The notes under the pieces are model-generated. The model searched no databases, had not been told where the DNA came from, and saw only the letters and a list, made by a program, of their open reading frames with translations. The position numbers and the translations under genes are program-made. DNA of 12,268 nucleotides, taken from the NCBI GenBank assembly GCA_945971755.1, contig CAMFPJ010000032.1, positions 1-12,268 of the forward strand, read 5' to 3'. Shown in pieces: positions 1 through 6,979 of the stretch; position 1 is the stretch's first letter; every line of letters starts with the position of its first letter. The DNA is from an uncultured Clostridia bacterium. Lineage in GTDB: Bacteria; Bacillota; Clostridia; Oscillospirales; Acutalibacteraceae.

Positions 1-141
1 GTACGAATCCGGCGATTTTCCAAAGTTTTTCGTGTGATAATACCTTAACTTTTTTTGTGATTATACAACTTATTTCTTGATATTTCAAGACAGGTTAAGC
101 ATAATAAAAATGGTTTCTGTGGTGATAGTTTCTAATCCGGC

Positions 142-336
142 TTAGTTTCTGCTCGGTATGGGCGTTTGAGTGTGGCGTTTTCGGAGCAGTAAAGATTCTC
201 TCGTTCCGTCATAGAGTTTATTCCATCTCATTAAAGAGGCTTTTGAAATTTTATACCGCCTGCAAACAAACGAAATGTCTTTTGTTTCCCTGTAAAGTTT
301 TACCGAATATATTTTGTTGTAATTTCGTGTGGACAA
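142..336 (-). pseudogene. Remnant of an IS transposase, N-terminal helix-turn-helix end only
   Basis: The 64-residue reading frame starts at an ATG at 336 and stops at 142-144. Its central part (SFVCRRYKISKASLMRWNK) has the look of the N-terminal HTH of IS3/IS481-type transposases, which binds the element's ends. The DDE catalytic domain is absent, so the protein cannot transpose DNA. Decay is visible: after the stop, another frame of the same strand reads IRNYHHRN at 136-113, which resembles the stretch I recall following the HTH in full-length members, and this frame then meets a stop at 95-97. That suggests a frameshift plus later stops. The spacing between the initial RNYNK and SVKLY also seems shorter than in intact relatives, from memory. 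It points away from the operon and is likely debris from past insertion at the edge of a variable locus. Confidence 0.65.
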
Positions 337-366
337 TATCTCTTGTTTTGTGTTATACTGTTCCCG

Positions 367-428
367 GTGATTGAGTCCTCTCTGTTCCTTTGGATTGTGG
401 AAAACTTATTTTAACAGAACTCAATCAC
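367..428. repeat. Inverted repeat, 10 bp plus 6 bp arms, upstream of the operon
   Basis: GTGATTGAGT at 367-376 is perfectly complementary to ACTCAATCAC at 419-428. Inside it TCTGTT (381-386) pairs with AACAGA (413-418), leaving a 4-nt bulge and a 26-nt loop. A run of five T follows at 429-433, so read on the plus strand it could act as a weak terminator insulating the operon from upstream transcription. It could equally be a leftover of the adjacent mobile element. The sequence alone does not decide. The rest of 337-487 shows nothing else recognisable. Confidence 0.5.
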
Positions 429-487
429 TTTTTCTATCCTTTCATTGTAACGCTACACGCTATGGCTTTTTATTGGTATATTATCTA

Positions 488-516
488 TTGATTTTATAAC
501 GTAAATATGCTAATAT
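488..516 (+). promoter_or_regulatory. Probable sigma-A promoter of the operon (extended -10)
   Basis: TTGATT at 488-493 is followed by a 17-bp spacer and TAATAT at 511-516. A TG at 508-509 sits one base before the -10, giving the extended -10 form TGnTAATAT. Transcription would start near 523, leaving a leader of about 50 nt before the first gene. It is the only good promoter noticed ahead of the ten tightly spaced genes, so it may drive all of them. No operator or riboswitch is evident in the short leader. Confidence 0.6.
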
Positions 517-560
517 AAATAAAATATAGATTATTATTGATAGGTGTGCCTTTTTTCAGC

Positions 561-566
561 AGGTGG
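561..566 (+). promoter_or_regulatory. Shine-Dalgarno site that decides the first gene's start
   Basis: AGGTGG lies 6 nt before a GTG codon at 573. The earlier in-frame candidates, TTG at 537 and GTG at 546, have no purine-rich stretch in front of them and lie very close to the predicted transcription start. This supports 573 as the start of the glycosyltransferase. Confidence 0.6.
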
Positions 567-572
567 TCGTTT

Positions 573-1568
573 GTGAATAGTATTTTTTATGCTGCAAAAG
601 ATAATAAAGACCGTGTTCCGCTAGTGTCGGTGTGTCTTTTAACATATAATCATAAAAATACAATCGGACAAGCAATTGAAAGCATTGTTTCTCAAAAAAC
701 TGATTTTCAATTTGAATTGATTGTTCATGATGATGCGTCAACTGACGGTACGGCTGAAATTGTTAGGGAATACGCGGAAAAATATCCTCATATTATTCGT
801 CCCGTTTTTCAGAAAGAAAACCAATACCGAAAATGTAATCTTGTAAAAGAATTTGTTGACCCTATTGCACTGGGAAAATACGGTGCTGTATGTGAGGGCG
901 ACGATTACTGGACTGATGAAAATAAACTTCAATGTCAAGTTGATTATATGGAGTCGAACAGTAATTGTACAATGTGTTTTCATGCAGTTGAACAATTGAA
1001 TTCCAAGGGAGAAAAGATGGTGTATCGGCCCTTAAAAAGTTCAGGGTTAGTTCCTGCGCAAACTATTATCGCTCGAGGGGGGCTTTTCTGTCCGTCCGTG
1101 TCACTTATGTTTAGGCGTGAGGCTATGCTTGAGTACCCGGAATTTCGTATTGTTGCAGATGTTTATGATTATCCGTCACAAGTGTTAGCGGCAGTTAAGG
1201 GAGACTGTTATTATATTGATAAAATTATGGGGGTTTATCGTTTTGCCGGTGAAGGCTCCTGGACAGAAACTCATTCTGTGGTTACGGATTTTAGTCACAT
1301 TGAAAACGAAACAAAATGGTTAACACTTTTTAATGAATATACAAACGGTAAGTACGAAAAAGAAATCTCTTATCACATGTCACATCTTTGGTTTACCGAG
1401 TACAGAAAAAAAGTTGACAAAAATGTCCGAAAAAAGGCTATGGAATATATAAATAAATTAGATGTTAAAAACCGTTTATTATTTTCGTGTCTTGTTATAA
1501 TGTTTACCGTTTTAGGAACACGGGCAAACGCTATATTTAATATTGTAAAAAAATATCTTTTAAGATAA
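573..1568 (+). CDS. GT2-family glycosyltransferase
   Basis: Predicted 331-residue inverting glycosyltransferase of the GT-A fold, family 2, which transfers a sugar from a nucleotide donor to a lipid-linked or polymer acceptor at the cytoplasmic face. Near the N terminus is VSVCLLTYNHK, the usual first strand and nucleotide-binding start. HDDASTDGT begins at about residue 52, and CEGDDYWTD at residues 107-115 supplies the DxD-type metal and donor site (D110, D111). The last 30 residues contain a hydrophobic stretch followed by lysines, consistent with peripheral membrane attachment. The GTG start at 573 is chosen from its Shine-Dalgarno site; starting at TTG 537 would add 12 residues. It is the first gene of the operon, 18 bp before the aminotransferase. 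Its GT2 domain is closely related to the N-terminal half of the fusion protein at 4496. Donor and acceptor cannot be read from sequence. Confidence 0.88.
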   Translation: MNSIFYAAKDNKDRVPLVSVCLLTYNHKNTIGQAIESIVSQKTDFQFELIVHDDASTDGTAEIVREYAEKYPHIIRPVFQKENQYRKCNLVKEFVDPIALGKYGAVCEGDDYWTDENKLQCQVDYMESNSNCTMCFHAVEQLNSKGEKMVYRPLKSSGLVPAQTIIARGGLFCPSVSLMFRREAMLEYPEFRIVADVYDYPSQVLAAVKGDCYYIDKIMGVYRFAGEGSWTETHSVVTDFSHIENETKWLTLFNEYTNGKYEKEISYHMSHLWFTEYRKKVDKNVRKKAMEYINKLDVKNRLLFSCLVIMFTVLGTRANAIFNIVKKYLLR

Positions 1569-1586
1569 GTGAAAGAAGACGATAAA

Positions 1587-2687
1587 ATGGGCGATAAAAT
1601 TTTAGTAACACGTTCATCGATGCCGCCGATTGAGGAGTATTTTGACGAGATTCGTGATTTGTGGAATACCCGTTGGCTGACGAACTCAGGTGTGAAGCAC
1701 ACGGAACTCGAAAAAAAACTTTGTGAGTATCTTACAGTTTCAAATGTGGCTCTTTGTGTGAACGGACATCAGGCGCTTGAGTGTATTTTAGAGGTTTTCG
1801 ACCTTGAGGGTGAGGTTATTACAACCCCATTTACATTTGTTTCAACGACAAATGCAATTATCCGAAAAGGCTTAAAACCTGTTTTCTGTGATATAAAACC
1901 TGACGATTTCACAATCGACGCAGATAAAATTGAAGCACTTATTACCGACAAAACCTGTGCTATTATGCCGGTTCATGTTTACGGTAATGTTTGCGATGAT
2001 GATAAGATTACCGCAATTGCAGAAAAATACGGACTTAAAGTTATTTATGATGCCGCTCATGCGTTTGGCGTTCGTGTAAACGGCAAGGGCGTTGCGGAAT
2101 TAGGCGACGCATCAATGTTTAGTTTCCATGCAACAAAGGTTTTTCATTCCGTTGAGGGCGGTGCGGCAGTTTTCAAAGATGAAGAGAATTATCAAAAGAT
2201 AAATCTGTGCAAAAATTTCGGAATAAATGGTGAAGTTTTAGAGCACGCAGGCGGAAATTCAAAAATGAATGAATTCTGTGCAGCTATGGGACTTTGCAAT
2301 CTCCGTCACATTGATGATGCTATTAAATCGAGAGGTGACGCGGTACGCCGTTACCGTGAAAATCTTGAAGGCATTAAAGGAATTCAACTCTCTGTAGTTC
2401 AAGATAATGTTGAGAGCAACTATGCGTACTTCCCTATTGTTGTTCATCCCGAGGAATTCGGTAAAACGCGCGATGATGTTGTTTGTGCTTTGTCGGATAA
2501 TGACATAGGTGCAAGAAAATATTTCTATCCGCTTACAAGTACGGTCGGAGATCCGGCTGGGGTGCATCTTCAAGCTACACCGATTGCGGAAAAAATATCT
2601 GAGCGGATTTTGTGCCTTCCGTTGTTTGAGGGTATTGGCATAGAAAACGTAGATAAAATTTGTAAAATTATTAAAGATTTAGCGTAA
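1587..2687 (+). CDS. DegT/DnrJ/EryC1/StrS-family PLP-dependent sugar aminotransferase
   Basis: Predicted 366-residue fold-type I aminotransferase that uses PLP and usually glutamate to turn a keto group of a nucleotide sugar into an amine. Family marks are TTPFTFVSTTNAI, the PLP-binding VIYDAAHAFG (D155, H158), and SFHATKVFHSVEGG with the Schiff-base lysine K184. The segment SNYAYFPIVV is typical of the C-terminal part. The lysine is present, so this is an aminotransferase rather than a dehydrase variant. ATG 1587 is preferred because AAGAAG lies 8 nt upstream; an in-frame GTG at 1569 would add six residues but lacks a good site. RmlA and RmlB in the same operon would supply dTDP-4-keto-6-deoxyglucose, so a dTDP-4-amino-4,6-dideoxyhexose (VioA/DesI-like activity) is a fair guess. 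A 3-amino product would need a 3,4-ketoisomerase, not seen here. Confidence 0.9.
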   Translation: MGDKILVTRSSMPPIEEYFDEIRDLWNTRWLTNSGVKHTELEKKLCEYLTVSNVALCVNGHQALECILEVFDLEGEVITTPFTFVSTTNAIIRKGLKPVFCDIKPDDFTIDADKIEALITDKTCAIMPVHVYGNVCDDDKITAIAEKYGLKVIYDAAHAFGVRVNGKGVAELGDASMFSFHATKVFHSVEGGAAVFKDEENYQKINLCKNFGINGEVLEHAGGNSKMNEFCAAMGLCNLRHIDDAIKSRGDAVRRYRENLEGIKGIQLSVVQDNVESNYAYFPIVVHPEEFGKTRDDVVCALSDNDIGARKYFYPLTSTVGDPAGVHLQATPIAEKISERILCLPLFEGIGIENVDKICKIIKDLA

Positions 2688-2699
2688 GGAGATTTAATT

Positions 2700-3413
2700 A
2701 TGAGTAATATAGCGCTTATTATTGCCGGCGGTGTCGGTGCAAGAATGGGACAAAATATTCCGAAACAGTTTTTAAGTGTGGATGAAAAACCCGTAATTGT
2801 TTACACACTGGAGGCATTTCAGCGTCATCCTGACATTGATGCTATTGCCGTAGTTTGTGTCGAAGGTTGGGAACAAGTACTTCAAGCGTATGCAAACCAG
2901 TTTAACATTACTAAACTTAAATATATTATTCCCGGCGGCGAAAACGGTCAGAGCTCAATTCGTAACGGTGTTTATGAAATTGAGAAACATTTTGGACCTG
3001 ATGATGTGGTTCTTATTCATGATGCTATCAGACCGATGGTTTCAGAAAGCATTATTTCTGACTGTATTGTTCAGACAAAGCGTCACGGTTGCGCAATCGC
3101 CGTAATCCCTTGTGCTGAAGCCATGGTTGTAACAAATGATGGCGAATCATCAAATGAGAGCTTTCCGCGTGATAATCTTAAGAGAACACAAACGCCTCAA
3201 GGTTTTAAGGTCGGTAAGATTTGTGACCTCCACAGACGCGCACTTGAAGCGGGCATTACGAATTCAGTTGCATCGGTTACACTTATGATTGAACTGGGTG
3301 AAACTGTTTATTTTTCAGCGGGCTCGGAGAAAAATATTAAACTTACAACTCCTGAAGATATTGATATTTTCAAAGCATTACTTTCAGTTAAACGTGCGTC
3401 TTGGCTTAAATAA
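2700..3413 (+). CDS. IspD/TarI-type cytidylyltransferase
   Basis: Predicted 237-residue nucleotidyltransferase that joins CTP to a phosphorylated polyol or sugar. The N terminus carries the family signature AGGVGARMGQNIPKQFL (residues 9-25), which binds CTP, with R15 and K22 as expected catalytic residues. HDAIRP at 107-112 and a late KLTTPEDI complete the pattern. Relatives split into IspD (methylerythritol-4-phosphate, isoprenoid pathway) and TarI (ribitol-5-phosphate, teichoic acid). The HDAIRP motif is intermediate between the HDAARP and HDSVRP forms I recall for the two. Context, next to a TagF/TarL-type transferase and a TagGH-type exporter, favours a CDP-polyol or CDP-sugar role over isoprenoid synthesis. 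AAGGAG overlaps the preceding stop codon and sets the ATG. Substrate is not certain: ribitol-, glycerol- or another polyol phosphate are all possible. Confidence 0.85.
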   Translation: MSNIALIIAGGVGARMGQNIPKQFLSVDEKPVIVYTLEAFQRHPDIDAIAVVCVEGWEQVLQAYANQFNITKLKYIIPGGENGQSSIRNGVYEIEKHFGPDDVVLIHDAIRPMVSESIISDCIVQTKRHGCAIAVIPCAEAMVVTNDGESSNESFPRDNLKRTQTPQGFKVGKICDLHRRALEAGITNSVASVTLMIELGETVYFSAGSEKNIKLTTPEDIDIFKALLSVKRASWLK

Positions 3414-3414
3414 T

Positions 3415-3423
3415 AAGGTGGGG
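3415..3423 (+). promoter_or_regulatory. Shine-Dalgarno site fixing a TTG start for the SDR gene
   Basis: AAGGTGG (3415-3421, extended by further G to 3423) lies 8 nt before a TTG at 3430, just after the cytidylyltransferase stop. The long open frame extends upstream to an ATG at 3289, but that stretch is inside the preceding gene and has no matching site. The TTG is therefore the likely start. Confidence 0.65.
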
Positions 3424-3429
3424 AAGACA

Positions 3430-4482
3430 TTGTATCTATATAAAAGTCAGACTTATAAACGTGATTTACAGAATGCAATAGATTCAACATTATGCATTGA
3501 AAAGCTTAAGGGCTGCTCTGTAATGATAACAGGTGCCGGCGGATTGATTGGTTCGTTTATTGTTGATATGCTTCTTGAGTATAATAAAAAAGAAAATGCT
3601 GATATTACCATTTATGCTTTAGGCAGAAGTGCCAAGCGTCTTGAAGAAAGATTTTCGGATGTTGCTACCGATAAACTTCATTTTGTAAGTCATGATGTCA
3701 ATGAAAAGCCGGATTTCGACTTTGATGTCGATTATATAATTCATGCGGCAAGCAACGCATATCCTGCAGTATTTAACAGCGACCCGGTGGGAACAATCCT
3801 TAGCAATGTGGTCGGAACCAATTATTTGCTTGATTACGCAAAAAATCATAACACTATAAGATTTTTATTTGTATCTTCGGGTGAGGTTTACGGTCAGTGC
3901 GATCCGAAACTGACTGCATTCAAAGAAGATTTAAGCGGTTATGTTGACCCAACACAACCACGTTCTTGTTATCCCGCATCAAAGCGTGCGGCTGAAACTC
4001 TTTGTGTTTCATATACAAAGCAATTCGGATTGGATACGGTAATTGCAAGACCTTGTCATACTTACGGTCCGAGTGCTACAAAAAGTGATAATCGGGCAAA
4101 CGCACAATTTGTGAATAATGCAGTAGCGGGTGAAGATATTGTAATGAAAAGTGCAGGTCTTCAAATGCGTTCATACTGTTATGTGGCAGATTGTGCATCA
4201 GCAATGCTTTCAGTTTTACTTTGTGGAAAAAGTTGTGAGGCATATAACATTGCAAATAAAGATGCAAGAGTTACAATTGCAGATTTTGCAAGAGCAGTTG
4301 CAAAGGCCGCAGGGCAAAAGGTTGTGTTTGAAGAGCCAGATGAATTGGCAAAAGCACAACAGACAAATATAAGCTATGCAGTTCTTGACAGTGATAAATT
4401 GTATGATTTGGGCTGGTGTGGTAAATATACTGTGGAAAACGGTGTTCAAAACACTGTGGTTATTATGAAAGATTGGGATTAA
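3430..4482 (+). CDS. Extended SDR, NAD-dependent epimerase/dehydratase family
   Basis: Predicted 350-residue nucleotide-sugar-modifying oxidoreductase. After about 30 residues comes the Rossmann motif MITGAGGLIGSF (G35, G38, G41), then IIHAASNAYP, SSGEVYG at 149-155, and the catalytic pair Y181 and K185 in CYPASK. RPCHTYGP and MRSYCYVADCASA are typical of the C-terminal substrate-binding half. The active-site strip reads SSGEVYG where 4,6-dehydratases such as the RmlB encoded here read STDEVYG, so the dehydratase aspartate is replaced by glycine while the glutamate is kept. That is more like epimerases or UDP-xylose-synthase-type decarboxylases. Placement directly after the cytidylyltransferase suggests the two act in one pathway, perhaps on a CDP-linked substrate. 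It is unlike TarJ, which is a zinc-dependent medium-chain dehydrogenase. The substrate is unknown. Confidence 0.82.
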   Translation: MYLYKSQTYKRDLQNAIDSTLCIEKLKGCSVMITGAGGLIGSFIVDMLLEYNKKENADITIYALGRSAKRLEERFSDVATDKLHFVSHDVNEKPDFDFDVDYIIHAASNAYPAVFNSDPVGTILSNVVGTNYLLDYAKNHNTIRFLFVSSGEVYGQCDPKLTAFKEDLSGYVDPTQPRSCYPASKRAAETLCVSYTKQFGLDTVIARPCHTYGPSATKSDNRANAQFVNNAVAGEDIVMKSAGLQMRSYCYVADCASAMLSVLLCGKSCEAYNIANKDARVTIADFARAVAKAAGQKVVFEEPDELAKAQQTNISYAVLDSDKLYDLGWCGKYTVENGVQNTVVIMKDWD

Positions 4483-4495
4483 AGAAGGTTGTTTG

Positions 4496-6970
4496 ATGGA
4501 AATGCAAACTAAAAATGATTTTAAGTATGCAAAATTGTTTCAAGAAGGAACCGGGGAAATCTGTACTGACGGAAGTCTTGAAAATCTTCAGATGGGTCCT
4601 GAAACAGCAAAGCGTTTTGAAGAAAACACTGACGATTGTGCTGTTACAATTTGTTGCATAACATATAAACACGAGGAATATATTGCTTGTGCATTAGATA
4701 GTTTTCTTATGCAGAAAACTAACTTTAAGTTCAAGATTTTTGTAGGCGAAGACAAAGGTCCTGACCGTACTGCGGATATTGTTCGTGAATACGCAGAAAA
4801 ATATCCTGATATAATCGTTCCGTTTATTCGTGAAGAAAATATGGGTGCGCAGGCCAATCTTATTGATTTGTGTAAGCATGCAAACAGTCCGTATATTGCA
4901 TTCTGCGAAGGCGATGATTATTGGACTGACGAATACAAACTTCAGAAACAGTACGACTTAATGCAAGCAAATCCAGATTGGAGAATATGCTATTCACGAG
5001 TTGAAATTGATGCTCCTGAAGATTGGTTTCTTCGCAGTTGGTTTAAGGCAGATAAAAAAGGCAGACTGATTTTTCCTGACTGTGAACCAACATATAAAGT
5101 AAAGACCGAACCTTTAGTAGCAAGTGACTGTGTATGGGTGTTCCCTGCACAAACGGCAACGGTTTTCTATCGTTGGAATTATGATATTGAAATTCCAGAT
5201 TGGTATTATAAGGGCATAATCGGCGACCACCCGATTTTCCTTATGCAGTTAGGCGAGGGCAAGGCAGGCTTCTTGCAAGATGTAACTGCTGTTTACCGCA
5301 GAAGCGATGTCGGTGTTTATATGAGTCAAAGTATGGATGAACACTTCCTTAAAACACGTTTGGATATTATTCGCTGGATAGTTGGTATGCTTGATTGGTA
5401 TAGTAAGAATCAAAAAGAATATCCCAAGATAGCTTTAGAAAACAGAATAAAAGTTGAAGTTTGTAATTATTTGAGAACTGCATTAAAAATCGATGATGAA
5501 GAAGCGATGATGGCGCTTGTTAATCAATATCCGGAAGCGGCTAAAATCTCGCTTAATGCTTATTTGTCATTCTATAATGACTCAAGAGCGTTGACAAGAA
5601 CTTGTGGCTGGGACGGCTATCAGTTGATTGTCAGACACAAGGTTTATCGTCAAGGGCTTAGGGTGTATGCAGCGTTCCTTAAAGTTTTTGACAAATTCAA
5701 AGTTAAGTGCAAAAAAGTTTTCAAAAATATAGGTTTAATATTCAAAGCAATTGGAAGAGGACTCAACTATTGGAAATATACATCTACTACCAAAATAAAG
5801 AATTTATGGGTAGTAACAAGTTTTAGAAACCGCGGTTATTTGGATAATTCCAAATATTTCTACGAATATGTTACCGAAAATTTTCCTGAAATAGATGTTC
5901 GCTGGTTAACTAATGATGAGGGAATCTATAATCAGTTAAAATCAGAAGGAAAACCTGTTTGTATGGAAGGTACGCAGGAATCTGTTTGGTTGCTTTCTCA
6001 TGCAGAAGTGGCAGTTACAGACCATTTTGCAATGTCTGATTACAAAGGACTGAAGGGCTTTAACGATAAGACGAAAATTGTCCAGTTGTGGCACGGTGTC
6101 GGATTTAAGTCAATGGGCGATGCTAACGGCATAAGAAATACAACTGAACGCGGTGTGCAGTATAGTAATGACATTCTCGTTAATGAGAATGACGGCTTTT
6201 TTACAAGAGTGAAGAAGAAAATAAAATATTTCTTCTTCGCACCGTTTAGAGAACTTTTTGAAAAATATTTCTTGTTTGTTTGTCCCGGTCAGGAAAGACT
6301 TGATATGATTGCTGATGTATGGCACATTCCACACGAAAATTGCTTTATGGCAGGTCATCCGAGAGATTTACCTGTTTATAGTGCAGTAAGACAGACAAAC
6401 CCAATAAAAATTATGTATGCGCCAACATACAGATTTAACTATAATCGTGAAAAAGCAATGGTGCAGGAATTTTTAGACAGTGCGCCACAAATCCAAAAGC
6501 TTATGGAAGAAGTTAATGGTGAATTCTGTCTTCGTATGCATCCTCACACATGGCGTAATTACAGTAACAACATTTCAAAGGTGCTTAAAAAATATGACAG
6601 AATTTACAGAGATGAAGAAAAAGATGTTTACAATAGCATTGGCACTTATTCAGTTGTAATTTCTGACTATTCAAGTATTGCGCTTGATTTTGCATTGCTT
6701 GACAGACCTGTTATTTTCCACGGTCAGGATTATGATTGGTTTGTTGAAAATGAGGCCGGATTTAATCTTGATTTTCCAAATGTTATTCCCGGTCCTATGA
6801 CTGTGAATTGGGAAGATACACTCGAAAAGTTAAGCGAGTATATTAAGAATCCTGAAAAAGATGCAGATTTGCGCGAAGAAAAGCTTAAGTATTTCTTCAC
6901 AAAAGAGGTAAATGGTCCGGACAATTCAAAACGAATTGTTGAAGAAATCAAGAGACGAATTGGTATGTAA
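4496..6970 (+). CDS. Fusion of GT2 glycosyltransferase and CDP-glycerol/ribitol-type phosphotransferase
   Basis: Predicted 824-residue two-domain polymer-building enzyme. Residues about 45-300 are a GT2 domain: VTICCITYKHEEYI, then GEDKGPDRT, then CEGDDYWTD with D140 and D141. Residues about 380-435 are rich in lysine and aromatics (for example KVKCKKVFKNIG) and may dock on the membrane. Residues about 435-820 match the TagF/TarL family (Glyphos_transf), which moves polyol phosphate from CDP-polyol to a growing teichoic chain: QLWHGVGFKSMG with H533, LRMHPHTW with H682, and SDYSSIALDFALLDRP with D724 followed by PGPMT. Both histidine motifs are intact, so the domain looks active. AAGAAGG lies 7 nt before ATG 4496. 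The fusion implies alternating addition of a sugar and a polyol phosphate, giving a repeat such as sugar-polyol-phosphate. Which polyol is used cannot be read. Confidence 0.9.
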   Translation: MEMQTKNDFKYAKLFQEGTGEICTDGSLENLQMGPETAKRFEENTDDCAVTICCITYKHEEYIACALDSFLMQKTNFKFKIFVGEDKGPDRTADIVREYAEKYPDIIVPFIREENMGAQANLIDLCKHANSPYIAFCEGDDYWTDEYKLQKQYDLMQANPDWRICYSRVEIDAPEDWFLRSWFKADKKGRLIFPDCEPTYKVKTEPLVASDCVWVFPAQTATVFYRWNYDIEIPDWYYKGIIGDHPIFLMQLGEGKAGFLQDVTAVYRRSDVGVYMSQSMDEHFLKTRLDIIRWIVGMLDWYSKNQKEYPKIALENRIKVEVCNYLRTALKIDDEEAMMALVNQYPEAAKISLNAYLSFYNDSRALTRTCGWDGYQLIVRHKVYRQGLRVYAAFLKVFDKFKVKCKKVFKNIGLIFKAIGRGLNYWKYTSTTKIKNLWVVTSFRNRGYLDNSKYFYEYVTENFPEIDVRWLTNDEGIYNQLKSEGKPVCMEGTQESVWLLSHAEVAVTDHFAMSDYKGLKGFNDKTKIVQLWHGVGFKSMGDANGIRNTTERGVQYSNDILVNENDGFFTRVKKKIKYFFFAPFRELFEKYFLFVCPGQERLDMIADVWHIPHENCFMAGHPRDLPVYSAVRQTNPIKIMYAPTYRFNYNREKAMVQEFLDSAPQIQKLMEEVNGEFCLRMHPHTWRNYSNNISKVLKKYDRIYRDEEKDVYNSIGTYSVVISDYSSIALDFALLDRPVIFHGQDYDWFVENEAGFNLDFPNVIPGPMTVNWEDTLEKLSEYIKNPEKDADLREEKLKYFFTKEVNGPDNSKRIVEEIKRRIGM

Positions 6971-6979
6971 GGTGATTTT

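Noticed and set aside
2700..3413. Reading the cytidylyltransferase as the housekeeping isoprenoid enzyme IspD
   Set aside because: The family allows it, but the position in a CDP-polymer and export operon makes a TarI-like or related role more likely. It is kept as an alternative, not the call.
3289..3429. 47-codon N-terminal extension of the SDR frame from an ATG at 3289
   Set aside because: It overlaps the 3' end of the cytidylyltransferase in another frame, has no Shine-Dalgarno site, and the encoded peptide is not SDR-like. The TTG at 3430 fits better.
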